A stretch of 64,000 nt of DNA from Paragemmobacter kunshanensis (lineage in GTDB: Bacteria; Pseudomonadota; Alphaproteobacteria; Rhodobacterales; Rhodobacteraceae). The stretch spans positions 232,824 through 296,823 of the forward strand of contig NZ_JAALFE010000002.1 in the NCBI RefSeq assembly GCF_011059185.1. Direction: 5' to 3'. Shown piece after piece: positions 56,847 to 64,000 of this stretch. A program made the translations under genes and the position numbers. How positions within the stretch are numbered: the first letter of the stretch is position 1; the number at the start of each line of letters is the position of its first letter. The notes beneath the pieces are model-generated. The model was not told where the DNA came from. It ran no database searches and worked only from the letters and a program-made list of their open reading frames with translations.

Positions 56847-57682
56847 CAGGCGGCCTTGGCCGCGCGGGCGGCGCGGGGGAAGAGGCGTTCGAAATTCGCC
56901 GTCGTCCGGGCGGCGAATTCGGCCTCGGTCAGGCCATAGAGCGCGGCGCCGGTCCTTGCCGTGAAGGCCGTATAAGCGGGTTCGTTCCTTTTTCCGCGAT
57001 AGGGCACGGGGGCGAGGTAGGGGCTGTCGGTTTCCAGAAGGATGCGGTCCACCGGCGCGGCGGCGAAGATATCGCGCAAGTCCTGTGATTTGGGAAAGGT
57101 CGCGATGCCGGACATGGAGAGGTAGAAGCCGAGATCGAGCGCCGCCCGCGCCAGCCCCGCGCCGGAGGAGAAGCAGTGCATGACGCAGGAATAGGGCCTT
57201 TCCCGGAAGCCTTCGGTCAGGATCGCGGCCATGTCCTCATCCGCCGCGCGGGCGTGGATGATCAGGGGAAGGCCGGTTTCCTGCGCCGCCGTGATGTGCA
57301 GGCGGAGCGAGGTCTTCTGCACCTCGGCGCTGTCGGCGGTGTAGTGGTAGTCGAGGCCGGTTTCGCCGATGCCCACGAATTTGGGGTGGCGCGACAGGGC
57401 GATGAGTTGGTCCACCGTGGCAAGCGGTTCTTCCGCCGCGCTCATCGGGTGGGTGCCTGCGGCGTAGAAGACGCCGTCATGCGCCTCGGCTATGGCGCGG
57501 ACGGCGGGTTCGTTCTTCAGGCGGGTGCAGATGGTGACCATGCGGGTGACGCCCGCCGCGCGGGCGCGGGCGATGACATCGGGCAATTCGCTGGCGAAAT
57601 CGGGAAAATCGAGGTGACAGTGGCTGTCGACGATTTCGGGCAGGGGACTGTTTGGCGCGGCGGTCATCAGGGGCTCACCCAT
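56846..57682 (-). CDS. tatD: TatD-family metal-dependent hydrolase
   Basis: A 278-residue TIM-barrel hydrolase of the TatD DNase family. Metal ligands are visible in DSHCHLDFPDF (near 19), ETGLDYHY (near 107), IIHARAADED and MHCFSSG (near 168), and the late TDSPYLAP (near 218). Members have 3'-5' exonuclease or repair activity. ATG 57682 overlaps the holB stop by eight bases; a second ATG at 57667 is an alternative that avoids overlap. Position between holB and the MBL gene is conserved across alphaproteobacteria. Confidence 0.93.
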   Translation of the reverse strand: MGEPLMTAAPNSPLPEIVDSHCHLDFPDFASELPDVIARARAAGVTRMVTICTRLKNEPAVRAIAEAHDGVFYAAGTHPMSAAEEPLATVDQLIALSRHPKFVGIGETGLDYHYTADSAEVQKTSLRLHITAAQETGLPLIIHARAADEDMAAILTEGFRERPYSCVMHCFSSGAGLARAALDLGFYLSMSGIATFPKSQDLRDIFAAAPVDRILLETDSPYLAPVPYRGKRNEPAYTAFTARTGAALYGLTEAEFAARTTANFERLFPRAARAAKAA

Positions 57683-58814
57683 GGGCGAGCGTTCCCGCCG
57701 TCTCTTCCATTTTCAGAACCATATCCATGAGAAGCGCGGCAGGGTCAAGGTTGACCGCCTTGCCGCGCCGGGCACGCTGGGCCAGCGTCTGGGCGATGTC
57801 GGCCCAGGCGCGGGCCGCGTCGGGGCTTTCGGAGAGGCGGGTGATCAGGGCGGCTTCGCCGGGGGCGGCCTCGGGCGGAAGCTGGCGGGTGGCGGCGGCC
57901 CGGGCGAGGCGGGCGAGAAAGAGGTCGATCAGGGTGATCAGGAGATCGAACTGGGCCTCGGCCCCGCGGCCTGCGCCGCGTTCGGCCAGCGCCAGCGCGC
58001 GGGGGCGATCCAGCCGGGGCAGGGTGGAGAAGAGATCGACCAGCGCGGCATAGAGCTTCAGCCCGTCGAGGTTGGTGAGGCGGAACGCCTCGCCCACGGA
58101 ACCGCCGGCGAGTTCGGCAAGGGCGGCGGCCTGATCCGGCGCCACCTCGCCCCCGGCCTGCGCGAGGGCCTGGGCCAGATCGGGCGGGGCAAGGGGCGCG
58201 AGCCGCAATTCGCGGCAGCGCGAGCGGATGGTGGGCAGCAGGCGGTGGGGCTGATGCGAGACCAGCAGGAAGGTTGTGGCGGGGGGCGGTTCCTCGAGCA
58301 GTTTCAGCAGGGCATTGGCGGCGCTGACATTCATCTCGTCGGCGCTGTCGATGATGGCGACGCGGCGGCCGCCATCGGCGGCAGAAAGGGTGAAGAAGGA
58401 TTTCATCTTCCGCACCTCATCCACCGTGATGTCCTGCTTCAGGCGGGCGCCCTTGTCATCCCAGGGGCGGCGCAGCAGGAACAGCCGGGGTTCGGCGAGC
58501 GCCCGGATGCGGCGGGCGAGGGGATCATCCTCGGCGGTGTCCAGCGTTTCGGGCGGTGGGGGCGCGCCGAAAAGGCCGCCATCCTCGGCCGGGGCGGCGA
58601 GCAGGAAGCGGGCGAGCCGCCAGCAGAGCGTGGCCTTGCCCAGGCCGCGCGGGCCGGTCACCAGCCAGCCGTGATGCATGCGTCCGCCGTTGAAGGCGGC
58701 GAGGAAGCCGGATTCGGCCCTGTCATGGCCGAAGAGGCGGGCGGTTTCGCGGGGATGGGGGGCGCCTTCGATGCGGTCGGGTTCGGGGATGTCCTCGGGG
58801 GCGGTGGCAGCCAT
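57675..58814 (-). CDS. holB: DNA polymerase III delta' subunit
   Basis: A 379-residue clamp-loader subunit. The N-terminal AAA+ domain has GPRGLGKATL (near 54) and DSADEMNVSAANALLKLLEE (near 155) with the SRCREL sensor near 198; the altered P-loop agrees with delta' lacking ATPase activity. The four-cysteine zinc module of the E. coli protein is absent, which seems usual in this class. The C-terminal half is the helical collar domain. It lies between tmk and tatD, four bases from tmk, in the conserved dacA-tmk-holB-tatD order. Confidence 0.95.
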   Translation of the reverse strand: MAATAPEDIPEPDRIEGAPHPRETARLFGHDRAESGFLAAFNGGRMHHGWLVTGPRGLGKATLCWRLARFLLAAPAEDGGLFGAPPPPETLDTAEDDPLARRIRALAEPRLFLLRRPWDDKGARLKQDITVDEVRKMKSFFTLSAADGGRRVAIIDSADEMNVSAANALLKLLEEPPPATTFLLVSHQPHRLLPTIRSRCRELRLAPLAPPDLAQALAQAGGEVAPDQAAALAELAGGSVGEAFRLTNLDGLKLYAALVDLFSTLPRLDRPRALALAERGAGRGAEAQFDLLITLIDLFLARLARAAATRQLPPEAAPGEAALITRLSESPDAARAWADIAQTLAQRARRGKAVNLDPAALLMDMVLKMEETAGTLAHG

Positions 58815-58817
58815 GGA

Positions 58818-59435
58818 TCAGCCCAGATGCGGCAGGACGGTGGCGAGGATGTCGGCGGCGACGGCATCCGCATCGCGCGCGCCGTCGATCAGGCGGAACC
58901 GGGCATGGCGGGCGGCAAGGTCGAGGAAGCCCGCGCGCATGCGGATCTGGGTGTCCAGACCCATATCCTCGAACCTGAGTTCCGTGCCGGCGCGGGCGCG
59001 GGCGCGGGACAGGCCAAGCGCGGGGTCGATGTCGACAAGGATCGTCAGGTCGGGTTCGGTGCCGATCATCAGATCGTGCAGGCGGTCCACCGTGGCCACG
59101 AGATCGCCGCGCGTGATGCCCTGGTAGATGCGGGTTGAATCGGCGAAGCGGTCGGTGATGACGATGTCGCCGCGCGCCAGCGCCGGGCGGATGGTCTTTT
59201 CCAGATGGTCGCGGCGGGCGGCGGTGAAGAGCAGGATCTCGGTTTCCGCCGACCAGCGATCCGGGTCGCCCTCCAGCACGAGGCGGCGGATTTCCTCGGC
59301 CCCCGGAGAGCCGCCGGGTTCGCGCGTCAGGGTGACGCTGCGTCCCCGGGCGCGCAGGGCATCGGCAAGCAGCCGGGCCTGCGTGGATTTTCCCGAACCG
59401 TCGATGCCTTCGAAGCTGAGGAAATGCCCCGCCAT
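58818..59435 (-). CDS. tmk: Thymidylate kinase
   Basis: A 205-residue nucleoside monophosphate kinase that makes dTDP from dTMP. P-loop FEGIDGSGKSTQ near 7, the REPGG substrate loop near 38, and VITDRFADST near 93 (DRx) identify it; the LID region is Arg-rich (ARARAGTELRFED). ATG 59435 shares its A with the stop of dacA (TGATG); a GTG one codon earlier is an alternative. Length is normal. Confidence 0.96.
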   Translation of the reverse strand: MAGHFLSFEGIDGSGKSTQARLLADALRARGRSVTLTREPGGSPGAEEIRRLVLEGDPDRWSAETEILLFTAARRDHLEKTIRPALARGDIVITDRFADSTRIYQGITRGDLVATVDRLHDLMIGTEPDLTILVDIDPALGLSRARARAGTELRFEDMGLDTQIRMRAGFLDLAARHARFRLIDGARDADAVAADILATVLPHLG

Positions 59436-60616
59436 CACGAGGCCGGGGCGGCCGCTTCGCCCGGATCGTTGAGGTAGCGCTGGATCAGTTGCTGTGCGGC
59501 GGTGGTCAGCCTTTTGCCAAAGCCGCCTGCGGCCACGTCGGTTTCGGCCACCAGCGGGATGCGCGCATCGGGCAGGTCGGGGACATGGACGATCAGTTCC
59601 GCCAGTTGCTGGCCCGCGCGGATCGGGGCCTTGATCGGGCCGGTATAGACGACTTCGGCCGAGACGCCTTCCTGCACCTGGGCGGGCACGAGCAGGCGCA
59701 GGTCTTCGGCCGGGACAAGGCCCACGCCATCCACCGCGCCCAGCCAGACCGGGGCTTCGGCCACGCGGCTGCCGGCCTTGACGATGGTCTTTTCGGCGAA
59801 CTGGCGGAAGGCCCAGTTCACGATCGCCTCGGATTCCTCGGCGCGGTCCTTGTCGGAGGCGAGGCCGGTGATGACGAAGATGACCCGGCGTTCCCCCATG
59901 ACGGCAGAGCCGACAAGGCCATAGCCCGCCTCGGAGGTGTGGCCGGTCTTGAGCCCGTCTGCCTGCCAGTCGGCCGCCGCGATGCGCAGAAGCGGATTGC
60001 GGTTGTTGGCATTGGCCGGGGCGCGATCCATGAAGTTGAATTCGGTCTCGGCGAAGATCGGGTAGTATTCCGGGAACTCCGAGATCAGCCTTTTGGCGAG
60101 GATGCCCAGATCGCGCATCGACATGCGATGGCCCGGATCGGGCCAGCCGGAGGCATTGGTGAAGTTGGAATTGGTCATCCCCAGCGCGCGGGCGCGTTCC
60201 GTCATCAGCCGGGCGAAGGCCTCTTCCGTGCCGGACAGGCCTTCGGCCACCACGACGCAGGCATCGTTGCCAGAGTTGATGACCATGCCATGGACCAGAT
60301 CCATCACCGTGGGCCGGTCGGTTTCGTTCAGGAACATGGTCGATCCGCCCATCGCCTTGGCCCGGGAGGAGACGGCGAAGGTGGTTTCCGGCGTGACGCG
60401 ACCATCGCGCAGCGCCTCGAACAGCATGTTGATCGTCATCAGCTTGGACATCGAGGCCGGGGGCAGGGGGGTATCGGCGTTCTTGTCCAGAAGCACGGTC
60501 TGCGTCGTCATGTCATAGACCCAGGCCGCGGTGGCGCGGGTTTCGAAGGCGCGCGCGGGAAGGGCCGCGAGGAGGGCGAGCGCGGCAAGGCCGAGGGCAT
60601 GGCGCAGGATCTTCAT
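59435..60616 (-). CDS. dacA: D-alanyl-D-alanine carboxypeptidase (PBP5/6 type)
   Basis: A 393-residue penicillin-binding protein that removes the terminal D-Ala from peptidoglycan stem peptides. Signal peptide at 1-23 (LAALPARAFE), then the SxxK motif in PPASMSKLMTI (near 56), SGND (near 117) and KTGHTSEAG (near 221). A C-terminal beta domain (about 265-370) and an amphipathic tail for membrane attachment follow. Length matches the family. It lies 33 bases after the SPOR lipoprotein gene and overlaps tmk, so it belongs to the long minus-strand operon. Confidence 0.95.
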   Translation of the reverse strand: MKILRHALGLAALALLAALPARAFETRATAAWVYDMTTQTVLLDKNADTPLPPASMSKLMTINMLFEALRDGRVTPETTFAVSSRAKAMGGSTMFLNETDRPTVMDLVHGMVINSGNDACVVVAEGLSGTEEAFARLMTERARALGMTNSNFTNASGWPDPGHRMSMRDLGILAKRLISEFPEYYPIFAETEFNFMDRAPANANNRNPLLRIAAADWQADGLKTGHTSEAGYGLVGSAVMGERRVIFVITGLASDKDRAEESEAIVNWAFRQFAEKTIVKAGSRVAEAPVWLGAVDGVGLVPAEDLRLLVPAQVQEGVSAEVVYTGPIKAPIRAGQQLAELIVHVPDLPDARIPLVAETDVAAGGFGKRLTTAAQQLIQRYLNDPGEAAAPAS

Positions 60617-60649
60617 GCGGAGTGGTCCTTCTGTATCAGTGACGGCGGC

Positions 60650-61579
60650 CTATCGCCCGATGGGATAGGCATCGGCAAAGCCCAGTTCCTTGACCCGCGC
60701 CAGCAGCGCCGCGCGGTCGCCGGTGCCGGAGGCGGTCACGCTCCACCATGTCTTGCCCTGGGTGGTTTCCTTGCGCGAGGTGGCGGTGATGCCCGCCTTG
60801 CGCAGCGAGGCGACGGCGCGGTCGGCATTGGCCTCGACCGAGAAGATGCCGATCTGGAGGGTGATGTCACCCTTGGCGGGGGCCGGGGCGGCGGGGGCAG
60901 GGGCCGGGGCGGTTGTCGGCGCGGCGGCGGCGGTTTCGGTGGTGGCTGCGGGGGCCGGAGAAGGCGCGGGGGCCGTGGCCGTGATGGCGGGGGTGGAGGC
61001 AGGCTTGTCTGCGGCCTGATCCTCGGCCTTGCCTTCGGCCTTGTCGATGGCGCTGCTGGCGGTGGCGTCGATCGAGGTGGCCGTCACGGCTTCGTTGGCA
61101 TCAAGCAGGGGTTTTGCGGCATCGGTTTCCGGCGCGGCCTCTTCGCGGCGCAGGGCGGTGACGCTGATCTTGCCGGGTTGGCCTGCCAGAAGACCGAGCG
61201 CCTCGGCCGCATCGGAAGAGATCTGCAGGCGCGGGCCGGGATTGAACACCTCGCGCTTGAACAGCGCGCCGATGACGAATTTGCCATTGGCCGGGTTGCG
61301 CAGGATCACCCGTTCGGGATCCACCGCATCGGGCGAGGCCACCCAGACCCCGCCGAGCGAGGGCCGCCCGTCCCAGAGCGCCTGATCGGTGACCTGAAAG
61401 ACCTCGGGCGCCTCGACATCGCGATCCACCAGTTTCACCGCGCGGGCGGGTGCGGCCGCCTCGGCCGATGCCGTATCCGCGGATTTGCGGGCAAAGGGAT
61501 TCTGCCCCGGCTGGCACGCGGCCAGAAGCGCGATTGCCGGGAAAAGAAGCGCAAGCCGCGCTTTCGGAAGTCTTGCCAT
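60650..61579 (-). CDS. SPOR-domain lipoprotein with a degenerate RlpA-like barrel
   Basis: A 309-residue lipoprotein: the signal peptide ends in the lipobox LLAAC (Cys22). Residues about 85-150 resemble the second half of the RlpA double-psi barrel (RVILRNPANGKFVIGALF, LQISSDAAEALGL), but the usual catalytic NDRGP stretch is replaced. An Ala/Pro/Thr-rich linker (about 160-235) leads to a C-terminal SPOR domain (ITLQIGIFSVEANADRAVAS), which binds denuded septal glycan. It lies directly before dacA, consistent with a role at the division site. ATG 61579 gives a 22-residue lipoprotein leader; 61591 is also possible. Family assignment of the barrel is inferred. Confidence 0.8.
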   Translation of the reverse strand: MARLPKARLALLFPAIALLAACQPGQNPFARKSADTASAEAAAPARAVKLVDRDVEAPEVFQVTDQALWDGRPSLGGVWVASPDAVDPERVILRNPANGKFVIGALFKREVFNPGPRLQISSDAAEALGLLAGQPGKISVTALRREEAAPETDAAKPLLDANEAVTATSIDATASSAIDKAEGKAEDQAADKPASTPAITATAPAPSPAPAATTETAAAAPTTAPAPAPAAPAPAKGDITLQIGIFSVEANADRAVASLRKAGITATSRKETTQGKTWWSVTASGTGDRAALLARVKELGFADAYPIGR

Positions 61580-61928
61580 GTTCAGCCCCATCGCCGCGGG
61601 TTTTCCCGCGCGCATGTGCCGCCCGGATCGGAGCGGCGGTTATTCTTTACTGCCCTGCGGGCGGAGATATTCGGTGAATGCCCCTGCCTTGCGGGCGGAT
61701 CATACAGTCAGGCTTTGCGCGTGGAAAGGGCAGGGGGCGGGGATGGGCGGAAATCTCACGCCATCGTGGCCTTTGGGCGTCGCGCAGGCCGCAGACCCCT
61801 TTCAAGGCCGCCGCGTCGCGCGGGTGCTGGACTGTCGGGCGCGAATGCGGCAAGAAGCGGCAGTCCTGCCCGACAACCGCCCCCGATGTCGCTTGCGCTG
61901 ATCGGGGGCAGGACTGGCGGGCGGTCGG
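61580..61928. other. Gene-free stretch before tRNA-Ser
   Basis: No supported gene or strong hairpin lies here. It must contain the promoter of the minus-strand SPOR-dacA operon and the promoter of tRNA-Ser, but I could not pick either box with confidence. Confidence 0.5.
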
Positions 61929-62018
61929 GGAAGTGTGGCCGAGTGGTTTAAGGCTCTGGTCTTGAAAACCAGCGTGCGGGAGACCGCACCGTGGGTTCGA
62001 ATCCCACCGCTTCCGCCA
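61929..62018 (+). tRNA. tRNA-Ser (anticodon TGA)
   Basis: A class II tRNA of 90 bases with encoded CCA. Acceptor strands GGAAGTG/CGCTTCC pair with one G-C/T-G adjustment; the anticodon stem CTGGT/ACCAG encloses CTTGAAA, giving anticodon TGA for UCA/UCG-type codons. The long variable arm (GCGGGAGACCGC) and GGTTCGAATCC T-arm are typical of tRNA-Ser. Atypical DNA begins just downstream, and tRNA-Ser genes are frequent integration sites. Confidence 0.97.
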
Positions 62019-62357
62019 CTTGCCCTAGCGAAAGCGTTCTCCCGATCCGACTGCGGCCGGATTTTCTCGTTGTATTCGAGGGTTATGCGGGAGGGGCTGA
62101 GCACTGGCCCCGGCGCCGGGACTAAGCTAGGCGTTCTCTCTGGCCCATTTCTCTCCAAGGCTGTGAACTGTGCTCAAGCGGTACGCAATTTCTAAGTTAT
62201 TGAAATTAATTCCTTGTTCCTGGGTTTCGGCGAGAGTGCGATCTCTGTCCCGTTTGCATGGATGTGCGACTGTCATCGAACTCTGTTGTGTCCTTTGACA
62301 GTATCGCAGTCCCAACCCATTCTATGAGGCAATTCGCAGAAGCAGTTATGAGCAGAT
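62019..62357. other. Atypical gene-free stretch downstream of tRNA-Ser
   Basis: The 339 bases between tRNA-Ser and the methyltransferase gene have lower GC than the core (e.g. 62180-62215) and hold no convincing gene. A minus-strand frame at 62127-62315 could encode 62 residues but has no ribosome-binding site or known relatives. No second copy of the tRNA 3' end was found within the window. Confidence 0.5.
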
Positions 62358-63941
62358 ATGAACGCGGTTGAGATTGAGCAGGCCATCTCCGAGCTGGCCG
62401 AGCAACCCTTCGATCGGCAGGAGTTCCCGTTTCAATTCCTCGCCGCCTTCGGCAACAAGGATGTGACCTTGAAGCGCTTGCGCTCCGGAGTGTCGAACAA
62501 GTCGGACTTGGGCGGTGTTCTGCAGGCCAATAACATCCACATTGCCACCTGCGATGTGGGCCATGTTCCGAATACCTTAGCTGCCCTCCGCGCCAGCCCC
62601 GCCACCGCCCGCGCCAGGGCCCGGTTCATCCTTGCAACTGACGGCGAGACTCTGGAGGCAGAGGACCTCACTTCCGACGATCCGCCCATCGCCTGCGCCT
62701 ATCCCGATTTTCACAATCACTTCGGCTTCTTCCTGCCGCTCGCGGGCATCACCACCGTCAAGCAGATCCGCGAAAGCGCCTTTGACATCAAGGCCACCGG
62801 CCGCCTGAACCGGCTTTATGTCGAACTGCTGAAGGACAACCCCGAATGGGGGACCGAGGCGCGCCGCCACGACATGAACCACTTCATGGCGCGGCTGATC
62901 TTCTGCTTCTTCGCCGAAGACACCGGCATCTTCAACGGCGTCACCCTGTTCACCACCACCGTGGGCCAGTTCAGCGACAAAGACAGCAGCAATACCCATT
63001 GGGTGATCAGCGAAATCTTCCGGGCGATGAACACGAAGATCGAGGGTCGCCCAGCGTCCGGCCTTCGCAACTGGGCAAACGCCTTTCCCTATGTCAACGG
63101 CGGTCTCTTTTCCGGCGACACCGACGTTCCGCGCTTTTCCAAGATCGCGCGCAGCTACCTCTTGCACATCGGCAGCCTCGACTGGACCAAGATCAATCCC
63201 GACATCTTCGGCTCCATGATCCAGGCCGTCGCGGATGAGGGCGAGCGATCGGCGCTGGGCATGCACTACACCTCGGTGCCGAACATCCTGAAGGTGCTGA
63301 ACCCGCTGTTCCTGGATGACCTGCGCGCGCAGTTGGAGGAGGCGGGCGACAACCACCGCAAACTGCTGAACCTGCGCAACCGGATGGCCAAGATCAGGGT
63401 GTTCGACCCCGCCTGCGGATCGGGCAACTTCCTTGTCATCGCCTACAAGGAGATGCGGGCGATCGAGGCCGAGATCAACAAACGTCGCGGCGAGGCGGAC
63501 CGCAAGACTGACATCCCGAAAACCAACTTCCGCGGGATCGAGTTGCGTGACTTTGCCGCCGAAATCGCCCGTCTGGCGCTGATCATCGCAGAGTTTCAGT
63601 GCGACGTGACCTATCGCGGCGAGGTGCAGGCGCGGGCCGAGTTCCTGCCGCTGAACGCGCAGAACTGGATCACCCAAGGCAACGCCCTGCGGCTGGACTG
63701 GCTGTCGATCTGTCCGCCCACGGGGACCGGGGTGAAGTTCGTGGCCGAGGACCTGTTCCACACGCCGCTGGATCAGGCGCAGATCGACTTCGAGAACGAG
63801 GGTGGGGAGACATACATCTGCGGGAACCCGCCGTATCTGGGTAGTAAACGTCAGGTAGATGAACAGAAATCCGATCTAGCGCACGTCTTCGATAAGCACA
63901 CAGACAACTGGAAGCCATTGGACCCCACATTTCCCAAGTAA
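62358..63941 (+). CDS. MmeI-like DNA methyltransferase, truncated
   Basis: A 527-residue product that matches the front half of MmeI-type (type IIL) or related class I DNA methyltransferases. The N-terminal 130 residues have no PD-(D/E)xK nuclease motif that I can see. An MmeI helicase-spacer-like part follows (about 165-310; RLIFCFFAEDTGIF, NAFPYVNGGLF), then the methyltransferase core with motif I FDPACGSGNFLV (near 349) and motif IV CGNPPYLG (near 488). About 38 residues later the frame stops, while family members run to 900 or more residues with a target-recognition domain. Base composition also shifts at about 63840. The gene is probably a remnant next to tRNA-Ser. Confidence 0.8.
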   Translation: MNAVEIEQAISELAEQPFDRQEFPFQFLAAFGNKDVTLKRLRSGVSNKSDLGGVLQANNIHIATCDVGHVPNTLAALRASPATARARARFILATDGETLEAEDLTSDDPPIACAYPDFHNHFGFFLPLAGITTVKQIRESAFDIKATGRLNRLYVELLKDNPEWGTEARRHDMNHFMARLIFCFFAEDTGIFNGVTLFTTTVGQFSDKDSSNTHWVISEIFRAMNTKIEGRPASGLRNWANAFPYVNGGLFSGDTDVPRFSKIARSYLLHIGSLDWTKINPDIFGSMIQAVADEGERSALGMHYTSVPNILKVLNPLFLDDLRAQLEEAGDNHRKLLNLRNRMAKIRVFDPACGSGNFLVIAYKEMRAIEAEINKRRGEADRKTDIPKTNFRGIELRDFAAEIARLALIIAEFQCDVTYRGEVQARAEFLPLNAQNWITQGNALRLDWLSICPPTGTGVKFVAEDLFHTPLDQAQIDFENEGGETYICGNPPYLGSKRQVDEQKSDLAHVFDKHTDNWKPLDPTFPK

Positions 63942-64000
63942 GGCGCTGATTTCGCTGTCCTGACCATTATATTTCCTATATAAAACATGGTGTTGAAGGC

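Noticed and set aside
55086..56939. A 617-codon plus-strand open frame
   Set aside because: Antisense to the AEC transporter and MBL hydrolase genes. The reverse genes carry family motifs; this frame does not.
62127..62315. Possible 62-residue gene or integrase remnant downstream of tRNA-Ser
   Set aside because: No ribosome-binding site, no recognisable integrase catalytic residues, and weak coding bias.

Overview
The window is high-GC chromosomal DNA. Gene content and order point to an alphaproteobacterium of the Rhodobacterales (Rhodobacteraceae/Paracoccaceae type). The main indicators are glyQ and glyS flanking a small anchored protein, the block SPOR lipoprotein-dacA-tmk-holB-tatD-MBL hydrolase, a SAM-II riboswitch before metZ, folE2 as the GTP cyclohydrolase, a ctaD/cytochrome c2 region, and intergenic palindromes that I associate with this order. 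The genus cannot be read from the window. Almost everything is ordinary chromosome; the accessory parts are a small islet at 24.9-26.3 kb and the right end beyond tRNA-Ser.

Layout. 0-5 kb: the 5' part of an alkane hydroxylase gene on the minus strand, a 3.5-copy tandem repeat, a secreted protein of unknown role, then ftsY, a DMT-type permease and yciB. 5-12 kb: a cold-shock gene, a glutathione transferase, metZ behind a riboswitch and terminator, folE2 and two adjacent trkH paralogues. 12-24.5 kb: a secreted pseudo-protease, glyQ-orf-glyS, a divergent pyruvate phosphate dikinase, a SleB-type wall hydrolase, and the overlapping folate/wall set folB-folP-glmM. 24.5-26.3 kb: tiny proteins and an ImmA/XRE regulator pair with lower GC and its own promoter. 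26.4-38.5 kb: ilvC divergent from two overlapping Lrp/AsnC genes, a class V aminotransferase, a UbiH-type hydroxylase, a HAD nucleotidase, a GntR regulator, a membrane glycosyltransferase, carA, yqeY, an esterase and a DUF2244 protein. 38.7-46.5 kb: respiratory genes (ctaD, cytochrome c2), a membrane LytTR regulator, lipB, a methyltransferase, a secreted peptidoglycan-binding-like protein and tRNA-Leu(GAG). 46.8-55 kb: a 1140-residue RTX protein with a terminal Hint domain and a four-gene polyamine-type ABC importer. 55-61.6 kb: a tightly packed minus-strand operon for wall, nucleotide and replication functions. 61.9-64 kb: tRNA-Ser(TGA), then a truncated MmeI-like DNA methyltransferase gene.

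Several genes are translationally coupled by ATGA, GTGA or TGATG overlaps (ftsY/DMT, glyQ/orf, folP/glmM, Lrp/Lrp, XRE/ImmA, dacA/tmk, tatD/MBL). The features most worth following up are the secreted HtrA-like protein that has lost all three catalytic residues, the riboswitch-terminator arrangement at metZ, the XRE/ImmA islet with a readable promoter-operator, the RTX-Hint protein with internally repeated modules, a sequence motif shared upstream of the wall hydrolase and the RTX gene, and the decayed restriction-type gene next to tRNA-Ser. I see no CRISPR array, insertion sequence, rRNA or complete mobile element.
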